From: Bacillota bacterium
GTDB taxonomy: Bacteria > Bacillota > Clostridia > Lachnospirales > Lachnospiraceae
Assembly: GCA_017861355.1 (NCBI GenBank)
Contig: JAGFXQ010000076.1
Location: 1-12,233 of the forward strand
Length of the DNA stretch: 12,233 bases
Direction of reading: 5' to 3'
The stretch's first letter is position 1, and each line of letters opens with the position of its first letter. The notes under the pieces were generated by a model that was not told where the DNA came from, searched no databases, and was given only the letters and a program-made list of their open reading frames with translations. Shown piece after piece: positions 1 through 6,377 of this stretch. Made by a program: the position numbers and the translations under genes.

Positions 1-1167
1 AATCGTGAAGAGCTGACCATATGCATCAATGGAATTTGGAAGCTCACAAAGTATCATACCTTAACCGGAGATATTACCCCCTACCACTGCAAATATCTTG
101 ACGGTAAGACCTATCTTAAGGAAGAAGTATATGATCATGATTCTTTACTCTACTATATGGAAAGGGCAGAAGAAGAGGAGACGATACTTGCTAAGGAGGT
201 AATAGGTAACGATATTCTGGTTGATGATACGGATCCTAAAGTTCAGGAGGTTCGATATCCTGATAAATTACGTGTAACCTTGTCAGAGCCGAATGTATTA
301 CTGCTGGATATGGCGGAGTACCATTTTGATGAAGGACAATGGTTCCCAAAGGAGGAGCTTCTTCGAATTGATAACCAGTACCGGGAACTCCTTGGATACC
401 CTTTAAGAACTGAAGCATACGCGCAGCCCTGGTTAAGTACCGATAACGGGCAAAGCAATCATACCTTGTCTCTGAGGTTTAAGATTCAATCCGAATGTGA
501 GATTCATGCACCGCTACTCGCATTGGAGGATGCAGAGGATATTGCCGTCAGACTAAATGGTACCGCTGTTCCAAGTAATGTTACGGGATGGTATACTGAC
601 CGTGACATACAGACAATTGCCTTACCTGATCTTATCTGTGGTACTAATATACTTGAGATTACAATCCCTTATCACTCCAAAAGGAACGTGGAATATCTCT
701 ATCTGTTGGGTGATTTCTCTGTCTCTGTTGCAGGGAGGAATACGGTCTTAGGACTGCCTGTCACGGAACTCGCTTTCGGAGACATCTGCAACCAGGGACT
801 ACCTTTTTATGGAGGAAACATCACCTATGAGCTTCCGGTACTCACTGAATCAGGAAGGCTCAAGCTACAAGCAGCACAATTTCGATGTCCGGTGATTAAG
901 ACAACCTTGGATGGACGGGAGAAAGGCTGCATCGCATTTTCTCCCTACACGCTCGATCTTGGAGATGTTAATAAAGGGAGCCATACAATAGGAATTACAG
1001 CTTATGGTAACCGCGTGAATACCTTCGGACCCATCCACAATTGTAATCATACGGAGCACTGGATCGGACCCAATGCGTGGAGAACTACAGGCACCGCCTG
1101 GTCTTATGAATATCAATTGAAAAAGAGCGGTATCTTAGTAAGTCCGAACATAACCCTAGAGGCATAA
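1..1167 (+). CDS. C-terminal part of a glycoside-hydrolase-like protein (5' end outside window)
   Basis: The reading frame is open from base 1 to the TAA at 1165-1167, giving the last 388 residues of a larger protein; the start lies upstream. No membrane segment is visible. The segment looks like C-terminal beta-sandwich domains. Early residues (about 14-52) carry a turn-rich TG-D-I-T-P stretch and D-H-D-S-L-L. Next come L-L-L-D-M-A-E-Y with W-F-P-K-E-E-L (about 100-120), G-L-P-F-Y-G-G-N-I-T-Y (about 262-273) and N-T-F-G-P-I-H-N near residues 340-350. This arrangement resembles C-terminal regions of large GH106-like (alpha-L-rhamnosidase) and GH2-related bacterial hydrolases, from family memory. 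The catalytic domain is not in the window, so substrate and enzyme activity cannot be read here. A role in plant or host polysaccharide breakdown is inference. An AT-only inverted repeat overlaps the stop. Confidence 0.6.
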   Translation, partial: NREELTICINGIWKLTKYHTLTGDITPYHCKYLDGKTYLKEEVYDHDSLLYYMERAEEEETILAKEVIGNDILVDDTDPKVQEVRYPDKLRVTLSEPNVLLLDMAEYHFDEGQWFPKEELLRIDNQYRELLGYPLRTEAYAQPWLSTDNGQSNHTLSLRFKIQSECEIHAPLLALEDAEDIAVRLNGTAVPSNVTGWYTDRDIQTIALPDLICGTNILEITIPYHSKRNVEYLYLLGDFSVSVAGRNTVLGLPVTELAFGDICNQGLPFYGGNITYELPVLTESGRLKLQAAQFRCPVIKTTLDGREKGCIAFSPYTLDLGDVNKGSHTIGITAYGNRVNTFGPIHNCNHTEHWIGPNAWRTTGTAWSYEYQLKKSGILVSPNITLEA

Positions 1168-1191
1168 AAATTAACGATAGGATTAATTTTT
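1166..1191 (+). terminator. AT-rich stem-loop after the hydrolase gene, possible weak terminator
   Basis: A perfect 9-bp inverted repeat (AAAAATTAA / TTAATTTTT) with an 8-base loop starts inside the stop codon and ends in five T residues. The stem has no GC pairs, so it would be a weak terminator. Placement and T-run are right; strength is doubtful. Confidence 0.4.
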
Positions 1192-1228
1192 CATAAGCAT
1201 AACTCCTGAGATAATAATTGCTCTGAAA

Positions 1229-1257
1229 TTGACATATGATATTATTGAACTTATCTA
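1229..1257 (+). promoter_or_regulatory. Candidate sigma-A promoter for the membrane-protein gene
   Basis: TTGACA at 1229-1234 is a perfect -35 box, followed after 17 bases by TATCTA at 1252-1257, a poor -10. A second, weaker pair lies downstream: TTGAAA 1281-1286, 17 bases, TAGACT 1304-1309. Either could serve the gene at 1366. Confidence 0.35.
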
Positions 1258-1365
1258 TTTGTAGAATAATGCCATTTTTCTTGAAATCAGATAATGCCTA
1301 TGATAGACTAAGAGAAGTCAAGAAATAATACATTATTTAAACAATACGAGACAGGGGGAAACACA

Positions 1366-2184
1366 ATGTTGAAAAAGACCTTTCAGATTATTAAGAGTAA
1401 TCCGATTATTATCTTATTTTATGCTGCTTATTTGGTTATCACCGTCCTAATTATGCTGTTGCTCTATCCAAAGAGCATTGGTCAAGAAACATATCTTCAA
1501 AACGGAATGTTTGATTTTTCGCTATACATGATAACCATGGGGAAGATACTTTTGGCTGCATTTCTCATGTTTGTTATCGGTCTGTTTTTTGTGTCCGGAT
1601 TTGGTAATATGATCCGCGCAGCTGTAATATCAGGAAAAACCCAGGCATCATCCTTTTTAACCGGAATAAAACTATTTTTTGTAAGAATATTATTAAGTGT
1701 TTTATTGATCTTTGCCATCGTATTAGCAGCCTCTGTTCTTTTGGGAGTAATATCAATTCCTTTTACTATGATCGCTGTAATGAATGGTGTTTCCTCCCCT
1801 ATTACTTTTGTGATGATTATCATGGCGATTACTTTACTTTTGATACTGATACCAACACCTTTTGTAATGCTTTGGCTTCCTGCAATGTTCTTAGAAAACA
1901 CCAAAGTGTTCCAAGGCTTAAAATTAGGTGCGAAAGCCGGAGCCAAGAACTACTGGAGACTGATACTGGCGACAACACTGTTATTTATCCCTGAGATTAT
2001 ATATATGATTTTCAATTATGACATTGCTACAACAGGAAGAATCTTTACCTTAGGATACTTTATCCTGATTGCAGTGATGGGGATCTTATCTTTAATCTTT
2101 TATGTTTATATTTTTGAACTTTATCACGAATACAGATTGAAGATGATGCCACTTGATCCTCAACCGATTAGCGGTAATCAATAA
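1366..2184 (+). CDS. Polytopic membrane protein of unknown function
   Basis: This 272-residue protein is very hydrophobic, with about six predicted membrane segments near residues 13-34, 60-80, 107-131, 146-172, 199-218 and 226-250. The N-terminal M-L-K-K-T-F and a polar C-terminal tail suggest cytoplasmic ends. A short amphipathic stretch between the fourth and fifth segments (F-Q-G-L-K-L-G-A-K-A-G-A-K-N-Y-W) resembles the loop seen in DUF975-like and glycerophosphodiester-phosphodiesterase membrane-domain proteins, where a repeated K-x-x-x-x-N-x-x-x element precedes a helix. No enzymatic or transport motif is recognised. The ATG is supported by an AGGGGGAA site at 1353-1360. It lies 135 bases upstream of a second unrelated-looking membrane gene (2320), and the two could share a transcript or a role in envelope organisation; that is a guess from position. 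Confidence 0.8.
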   Translation: MLKKTFQIIKSNPIIILFYAAYLVITVLIMLLLYPKSIGQETYLQNGMFDFSLYMITMGKILLAAFLMFVIGLFFVSGFGNMIRAAVISGKTQASSFLTGIKLFFVRILLSVLLIFAIVLAASVLLGVISIPFTMIAVMNGVSSPITFVMIIMAITLLLILIPTPFVMLWLPAMFLENTKVFQGLKLGAKAGAKNYWRLILATTLLFIPEIIYMIFNYDIATTGRIFTLGYFILIAVMGILSLIFYVYIFELYHEYRLKMMPLDPQPISGNQ

Positions 2185-2238
2185 CACTTAAAGAAACTAT
2201 TAAGTCTTGATTAGAAGAATTAGAAATCGGATTTTTTG

Positions 2239-2268
2239 TTGAATTCATCTATGAGTTAGTGGTAATAT
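2239..2268 (+). promoter_or_regulatory. Weak candidate promoter upstream of the DUF975 gene
   Basis: TTGAAT (2239-2244) and TAATAT (2263-2268) are separated by 18 bases, each matching consensus at about four of six positions. The only terminator-like structure after the preceding gene is a weak 6-bp stem (2186-2191 with 2200-2205), so read-through is equally possible. Confidence 0.25.
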
Positions 2269-2319
2269 GCTGTTGAAGAATACTATATTCATTCACGTAT
2301 CATAGGGAGGTAGTAAAAA

Positions 2320-3060
2320 ATGTTATATGCAGAGGATTTTCGCAGAATTGCCCGCGAAGCACTCAGAGGTAAATGGGCACTCGCGGTAGGAACCGGATTC
2401 GTGGCTGCCTTATTAGGAGCCAATTCTTACGGTGGCAGCGGAGGCGGTGGCGGAAGAAGTCATAGTAATTCCTCCGGGGGTTCATGGGACAATTTCGTTG
2501 ATTTTATATCCACAGGTTGGGGAAGAGCATTACTCATAGGATTTGTCAGTATCATTTCGGTATTATTGCTATGGTCACTCATTACCTTTATCATCGGTGG
2601 GGCCATTGAACTAGGATATTGTAGATTCAATAAGAATCTGATTAAGGGTACGAACCCTCAATTTTCAGACATTTTTTCACAGTTAAATCTGTTTGGAAAG
2701 GCTCTAGGTTTGCGAATTGTAACGACTATTTTCATTATCTTATGGTCGATTTTATTCATTATTCCGGGTATTGTAGCGGCTTATCGTTATTCCATGGCAT
2801 TCTATATCATGGATGATAACCCGTCGATTGATATTATGGAGGCGATACGCCAGTCGAAGTCTATGATGCAGGGAAATAAAGGACGTCTTTTCTGCTTGCA
2901 TTTAAGCTTTATCGGTTGGGCAATTCTCTGTCTCTTTACTTGCGGAATAGGATATCTGTGGCTTGGGCCTTATATTAGTGCAGCAACAGCTGCATTTTAT
3001 CTGGAAGTATCCGGTCAGAGAATGGATGCACAAAATCAGGGGATGTACGTTAATAGGTAA
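2320..3060 (+). CDS. DUF975 family membrane protein
   Basis: This 246-residue protein matches the DUF975 family (function unknown, frequent in Lachnospiraceae) by its hallmark strings: A-L-R-G-K-W at 14-19, E-L-G-Y-x-x-F-N at 97-104, F-S-D-I-F at 115-119, I-I-P-G-I-V-A-A-Y-R-Y-S-M-A-F-Y at 147-162, S-K-x-M-M-x-G-N-K-x-R-L-F at 179-191, and a C-terminal G-I-G-Y-L-W-L-x-P-Y helix. About five membrane segments are visible (19-35, 69-96, 127-152, 192-212, 213-229). Odd point: residues 36-55 form a low-complexity Gly/Ser linker between the first two helices, probably an extra-membrane loop. Start choice is clear because AGGGAGG (2304-2310) sits ten bases before the ATG. A hairpin at 3205-3239 ends the unit. 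Confidence 0.9.
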   Translation: MLYAEDFRRIAREALRGKWALAVGTGFVAALLGANSYGGSGGGGGRSHSNSSGGSWDNFVDFISTGWGRALLIGFVSIISVLLLWSLITFIIGGAIELGYCRFNKNLIKGTNPQFSDIFSQLNLFGKALGLRIVTTIFIILWSILFIIPGIVAAYRYSMAFYIMDDNPSIDIMEAIRQSKSMMQGNKGRLFCLHLSFIGWAILCLFTCGIGYLWLGPYISAATAAFYLEVSGQRMDAQNQGMYVNR

Positions 3061-3204
3061 GTGTAAGTAAAAACGGTGTATGATGAATTCTACTAAAATT
3101 TTAGTGAGAAATTATCAAACTTGATTTTGGAAGTGGTCTATGTTAGACTTTATTTGAAGTCGGAAGAGATCCAGCTTTGGAATATTAATTTATTAAGATG
3201 ATAT

Positions 3205-3242
3205 GGGGGCAACCTTACTTACAAAGAGAGGTAGTCCCCTTT
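3205..3242 (+). terminator. Intrinsic terminator after the DUF975 gene
   Basis: Arms GGGGGCAACC (3205-3214) and GGTAGTCCCC (3230-3239) pair over ten positions with one G-U wobble and one A-A mismatch, around a 15-base loop. TTT and a T/A-rich stretch follow. It lies about 145 bases past the stop codon. The rest of 3061-3313 shows nothing beyond a small GTCTA/TAGAC hairpin at 3136-3148. Confidence 0.65.
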
Positions 3243-3313
3243 CTATATATCTTGTTGTGTTAAATTATTGAGTAATTACTTCCGTACAAAAATGAGTATA
3301 ATGGGGCGATACG

Positions 3314-4639
3314 ATGTTTACGAGAAAAAATCTAATTAAGCTTATAGTGCCATTAATAATAGAACAACTTTTGGCAGTGACGGTTGGTATGGTTGACAGT
3401 ATGATGGTAGCCAGAGTGGGGGAAGCTGCAGTGTCAGGTGTGTCCTTGGTGGATACCCTGAATGTCTTGTTGATCGGACTTTTCGGTGCTATGGCAACCG
3501 GTGGTGCTGTAGTGTCAGCACAGTTTTTGGGTCAGAAGAAGGCTGAATTGGCTTGCAAAGCCGGGGAGCAGTTACTGGCTGCCATTCTTGCATTATCTCT
3601 GATCTTAATGGCGCTGGCTCTGCTTTTTGGTAATATTATTCTGAAGCTTCTCTTTGGTGAAGTAGACATCGATGTGATGACAAATGCAAAAACTTATTTG
3701 TTTTTCACCGCTTTTTCCTTTCCGTTTTTGGCAATTTATAATGCCTGTGCTGCGTTGTTCCGCTCCATGGGCAATTCAAAGGTCTCGATGATTACAGCAT
3801 TTATCATGAATCTAATACATATCCTTGGAAACATTATTCTGATTTTTGGCTTTTCAATGGGTGTTGCAGGAGCAGCGATTTCTACTACGATATCCAGAAT
3901 TGCTGCAGCGGCAATCATGTATCTACTGTTGCGGAATAAGAAGCATGTGATACATATTGACGCGATCAGATCATTCCGGATTAATATGGCTATGATTAAC
4001 CGAATACTTAAAATCGGTGTTCCAAACGGGCTGGAGAACAGTGTCTTTCAGATTGGTAAGATCTTGGTGCAGGGAATCGTCGCAGGGCTCGGAACCTCAG
4101 CAATTACTGCCAATGCGATTGCAAATACCGTTGCCGGACTTGGTGTACTTCCGGGGTCAGCCATAGGTATCGCCCTTGTTACGGTAGTCGGACAATGTGT
4201 CGGCGCCAGGGACTTTGATGGTGTTAAACATTACACCTTCCGACTCATGCGTATTGCTTATCTGTGTATGGCTATCGTTAACGGCGTATTGATCTTTATG
4301 ATACCATTCATATTAAAGCTTTATGGATTGTCGGAAGAGACTGCAAAGATATCTTCAGATCTAATGATCTATCATTGTATTCTGGCAACGTTAATCTGGC
4401 CTCTGTCTTTCGCACTGCCGAATGCACTTCGAGCGGCCAATGATGTGAAGTTCACGATGTGGATCTCCATGATCTCGATGTGGATGTGGAGAATAGGCTT
4501 CAGCTATTTCATGGTATTTGTATTACATCTCGGTGTACTTGGAGTATGGATTGCAATGACCATCGATTGGCTGTTCCGATCAGCTTTCTTTGTTGCGAGA
4601 TTCGTGAAAGAAAAATACCGGAGTATGGCGATGCTGTAA
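3314..4639 (+). CDS. MATE family multidrug/toxin exporter
   Basis: This 441-residue protein is a full-length MATE transporter: an inner-membrane antiporter that usually expels cationic drugs or metabolites in exchange for Na+ or H+. About 12 hydrophobic helices are visible as two related halves. Each half carries the family's Gly/Gln signature after its second helix: G-G-A-V-V-S-A-Q-F-L-G-Q-K-K (63-76) and G-I-A-L-V-T-V-V-G-Q-C-V-G-A-R (285-299). F-R-S-M-G-N-S-K (149-156) and L-R-A-A-N-D-V-K in the second half are also typical. The N terminus, with I-I-E-Q-L-L-A-V-T-V-G-M-V-D-S-M-M-V-A-R-V-G, is the normal family start, so the ATG is secure although its ribosome site (GGGGCG, 3303-3308) is modest. 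The substrate cannot be inferred. A TATAAT at 3297-3302 lies almost on the start codon and lacks a matching -35. A strong terminator follows, so the gene is probably monocistronic. Confidence 0.93.
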   Translation: MFTRKNLIKLIVPLIIEQLLAVTVGMVDSMMVARVGEAAVSGVSLVDTLNVLLIGLFGAMATGGAVVSAQFLGQKKAELACKAGEQLLAAILALSLILMALALLFGNIILKLLFGEVDIDVMTNAKTYLFFTAFSFPFLAIYNACAALFRSMGNSKVSMITAFIMNLIHILGNIILIFGFSMGVAGAAISTTISRIAAAAIMYLLLRNKKHVIHIDAIRSFRINMAMINRILKIGVPNGLENSVFQIGKILVQGIVAGLGTSAITANAIANTVAGLGVLPGSAIGIALVTVVGQCVGARDFDGVKHYTFRLMRIAYLCMAIVNGVLIFMIPFILKLYGLSEETAKISSDLMIYHCILATLIWPLSFALPNALRAANDVKFTMWISMISMWMWRIGFSYFMVFVLHLGVLGVWIAMTIDWLFRSAFFVARFVKEKYRSMAML

Positions 4640-4687
4640 ACGATATTAAGCATGCCGAAATCGGTAAAGAGTGGGCATAATATTATT

Positions 4688-4716
4688 AAGTCAGTAGCTT
4701 TGCTACTGACTTTTTT
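4688..4716 (+). terminator. Strong intrinsic terminator after the MATE gene
   Basis: A perfect 11-bp stem (AAGTCAGTAGC 4688-4698 with GCTACTGACTT 4702-4712) closes a TTT loop and runs into six T residues (4711-4716). This isolates the exporter gene from the downstream cysteine-type transport operon. Confidence 0.93.
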
Positions 4717-4795
4717 GTGATATTCATTTGGATTTTATAGTTCAATCGAATACTACGTTCGAGAATTAGTGCAAGTAAAAAGTTTGAAAAAAGTA

Positions 4796-4824
4796 TTGAC
4801 AAAAAACAGGATGGAAGGTAATAT
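4796..4824 (+). promoter_or_regulatory. Sigma-A promoter of the leader-peptide/ABC transporter operon
   Basis: A perfect TTGACA (4796-4801) is followed after 17 bases by TAATAT (4819-4824), which matches the -10 consensus at four of six positions. Transcription would begin near 4831, giving about 45 bases before the leader ORF and about 225 before the first permease. The preceding terminator makes a dedicated promoter necessary. Confidence 0.7.
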
Positions 4825-4840
4825 AACAATAAATCATATA

Positions 4841-4863
4841 ATTCATATCAATATAGTATGAAT
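4841..4863. repeat. 7-bp inverted repeat at the 5' end of the operon transcript
   Basis: ATTCATA (4841-4847) and TATGAAT (4857-4863) are perfect inverted copies separated by nine bases. They lie just downstream of the predicted transcription start and directly abut the ribosome binding site of the leader ORF. This could be a repressor operator or a 5' RNA hairpin; the sequence does not decide which. Confidence 0.45.
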
Positions 4864-4875
4864 AAGGAGAAAGAA

Positions 4876-4983
4876 ATGACTATGAACAAGATGAAATCAT
4901 CAATGAATCGATGCTGTTGCGGTGAAGGCTCGTGTTACAATCCGGACCGTTTTACAGTCATGCATTGTTGTGCTCTAATTTGA
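4876..4983 (+). CDS. Cysteine-rich 35-residue leader peptide (candidate attenuator ORF)
   Basis: A short ORF with an excellent ribosome binding site (AAGGAG 4864-4869, six bases before the ATG) encodes 35 residues and ends at TGA 4981-4983. Six residues are cysteine: three in a row (C13-C15, codons 4912-4920), C20 (4933-4935) and a pair C31-C32 (4966-4971). Five methionines (1, 3, 6, 10, 29) add to the sulfur-amino-acid bias. There is no signal peptide or membrane segment. It lies between a strong promoter and an intrinsic terminator that precedes an amino-acid ABC transporter, the placement of a leader peptide whose translation senses charged tRNA-Cys. A second in-frame ATG at 4882 is less well spaced. 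Alternatives are a small metal- or thiol-binding peptide or a modified peptide, but no modification enzyme is nearby. Translation is likely from the ribosome site; the regulatory role is inference. Confidence 0.75.
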   Translation: MTMNKMKSSMNRCCCGEGSCYNPDRFTVMHCCALI

Positions 4984-5020
4984 TGAGACTTTCACCTAAG
5001 TCATGTGAATGAGCAGATGC
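4962..5020 (+). promoter_or_regulatory. Candidate antiterminator pairing in the operon leader
   Basis: GCAT (4962-4965) and TGCTC (4971-4975) can pair with ATGC (5017-5020) and GAGCA (5011-5015). That captures the 5' arm of the terminator hairpin, leaving an internal loop of five bases against one. The upstream arm overlaps codons 29-34 of the leader ORF. A ribosome stalled at C13-C15 would leave it free, while one that reached the stop codon would cover it. This was folded by eye only. Confidence 0.4.
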
Positions 5021-5038
5021 AGATGCATCTGTTTTTTT
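5014..5038 (+). terminator. Intrinsic terminator (attenuator) between leader ORF and transporter genes
   Basis: CAGATGC (5014-5020) and GCATCTG (5025-5031) form a perfect 7-bp stem with an AGAT loop, followed immediately by seven T residues (5032-5038). An A-T and a G-U pair at 5012-5013 with 5032-5033 can extend it. It ends only two bases before the ribosome binding site of the first permease (5041-5048). It therefore stands inside the operon, where a terminator makes sense only if it is conditional. Confidence 0.85.
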
Positions 5039-5054
5039 ATGGAAAGGACATAAA

Positions 5055-5714
5055 ATGGATTTCAATTTTATTAGGGAGTATGTTCCGTATTTTATCGCAG
5101 CAGCCGTATTGACAATCAGGATTGCAAGCATCGGAATATCGATTTCTATACTATTTGGATTGCTGTGCAGCATCATAAGATACTTTCGAATTCCGATCCT
5201 TCACCGATTGATCGATATTTACATTGAGCTATCCAGAAATACACCCTTATTGATTCAATTATTCTTTTTGTACTTTGGATTACCGAAGCTCGGTATCGTT
5301 CTAAGCTCGGAGACTTGTGCAATTACCGGTTTGGTATTTCTCGGAGGCAGTTACATGGCGGAAGCTTTTCGAAGTGGATTGGAAGCCATTGGTAACAGTC
5401 AGATAGAGGCAGGGTTGAGTCTTGGATTAACCAAAAGTCAGGTGATCCGATTTATCGTTCTGCCGCAGGCGATATCCATATCGATACCGGCTTTCAGTGC
5501 AAATGTTATCTTCTTAATCAAAGAAACCTCGGTATTCAGCGCAGTTGCGCTGATTGACCTTATGAATGTAGCGAAGGATTTGATTGGGCTGTATTACAAG
5601 ACGGATGAAACACTATTCATGCTGGTAAGTTCATATTTGATTATTTTACTACCGTTATCAATCGCATTTACCTTGATAGAGAGGAGATTACGTCATGCAG
5701 GATATGGGAATTGA
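5055..5714 (+). CDS. Amino-acid (probable cysteine/cystine) ABC transporter permease 1
   Basis: This 219-residue membrane protein belongs to the HisM/GlnP polar-amino-acid permease family, one of two permeases forming the import channel. Helices are visible near 12-40, 64-80, 87-107, 135-160 and 187-207. R-N-T-P-L-L-I-Q-L-F-F-L-Y-F-G-L (61-76) is the family hallmark. The cytoplasmic EAA loop that docks the ATPase runs from E-A-G-L-S-L-G-L (118-125) to L-P-Q-A (136-139), followed by I-K-E-T-S (155-159). The ATG is supported by GGAAAGGA (5041-5048). The gene sits directly after the leader terminator, so its expression should depend on read-through of that hairpin. Its last 20 bases overlap the next permease, implying translational coupling. 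The cysteine assignment comes from the leader peptide and the binding protein, not from this sequence. Confidence 0.93.
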   Translation: MDFNFIREYVPYFIAAAVLTIRIASIGISISILFGLLCSIIRYFRIPILHRLIDIYIELSRNTPLLIQLFFLYFGLPKLGIVLSSETCAITGLVFLGGSYMAEAFRSGLEAIGNSQIEAGLSLGLTKSQVIRFIVLPQAISISIPAFSANVIFLIKETSVFSAVALIDLMNVAKDLIGLYYKTDETLFMLVSSYLIILLPLSIAFTLIERRLRHAGYGN

Positions 5715-6372
5715 AGTTCTCTTTCAAGGAAGGAACTTTGTCAGATTGCTCGAGGGCTTGTGGGTGACTGTTCGTATTTCGGTGTTCTCGGTGATAGTCT
5801 CAATCCTTCTTGGAATTATTCTCGGGATGATAATGACTATGAAAAATCCACTCCTTCGAATTATTACTCGATGTTACCTAGAATTTGTTCGTATCATGCC
5901 CCAATTGGTACTTTTGTTTCTGGTTTATTTCGGATTAACCAAAATGTTTCGGATTAATCTGTCCGGAGAAATATCAGCAATCATTGTATTTGTTATCTGG
6001 GGTACGGCAGAGATGGGAGATCTGGTCCGGGGAGCGCTAACCTCAATACCGGTTCATCAATACGAGAGTGGCAAAGCATTGGGACTTACAACGGTGCAGA
6101 ATTATTGTTATGTGATCATACCACAGACCATAAGAAGGTTGCTGCCTCAGGCGATTAATCTGGTGACAAGAATGATAAAGACGACCTCCCTTATCGTATT
6201 AATCGGTGTGGTAGAGGTAGTAAAGGTGGGCCAGCAGATTATAGAAGCATCAAGATTGACTTCACCATCTGCGGCTGTCTGGGTCTATGGAGTGATCTTC
6301 TTTCTTTACTTTATTGTATGTTATCCGATCTCAATACTGTCGAAACGGCTGGAAGTGAAATGGAGGAATTAA
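5695..6372 (+). CDS. Amino-acid (probable cysteine/cystine) ABC transporter permease 2
   Basis: This 225-residue HisM/GlnP-type permease is the partner of the preceding one. Helices lie near 24-48, 60-82, 92-115, 155-178 and 193-216. R-I-M-P-Q-L-V-L-L-F-L-V-Y-F-G-L (66-81) matches the family's R-x-x-P signature. The EAA loop reads E-S-G-K-A-L-G-L (124-131) to I-P-Q (142-144), and I-K-T-T-S-L follows at 161-166. The ATG at 5695 has GAGGAGA (5681-5687) seven bases upstream and overlaps the previous gene by 20 bases; a second ATG at 5704 is less well placed. The two permeases differ clearly in sequence, indicating a heterodimeric channel as in the Campylobacter and Bacillus cystine/cysteine importers. 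Confidence 0.93.
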   Translation: MQDMGIEVLFQGRNFVRLLEGLWVTVRISVFSVIVSILLGIILGMIMTMKNPLLRIITRCYLEFVRIMPQLVLLFLVYFGLTKMFRINLSGEISAIIVFVIWGTAEMGDLVRGALTSIPVHQYESGKALGLTTVQNYCYVIIPQTIRRLLPQAINLVTRMIKTTSLIVLIGVVEVVKVGQQIIEASRLTSPSAAVWVYGVIFFLYFIVCYPISILSKRLEVKWRN

Positions 6373-6377
6373 GTGAA

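Noticed and set aside
3297..3302. Perfect TATAAT just before the MATE gene
   Set aside because: No -35 box at 16-19 bases upstream, and the start site would fall within a few bases of the ATG. Possibly coincidental in AT-rich spacer.
4459..4680. 73-codon frame overlapping the end of the MATE gene
   Set aside because: Out-of-frame reading of the conserved MATE C terminus with no family resemblance.
4746..4762. TCGAA/TTCGA inverted repeat upstream of the operon promoter
   Set aside because: Only five pairs, expected often by chance in this composition; not enough to call an operator.
4864..5050. T-box or SAM riboswitch upstream of the transporter operon
   Set aside because: The leader lacks the conserved T-box sequence (a CCGGACCG at 4942-4949 only vaguely recalls it) and the SAM-I core. 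It is also short for a T-box. The translated Cys ORF explains it better.
6318..6377. Longer start for the ABC ATPase at 6318 or 6360
   Set aside because: Both lie inside the upstream permease and give an atypical N-terminal tail; GGAGG at 6362-6366 best serves the ATG at 6378. The 6360 start cannot be wholly excluded.
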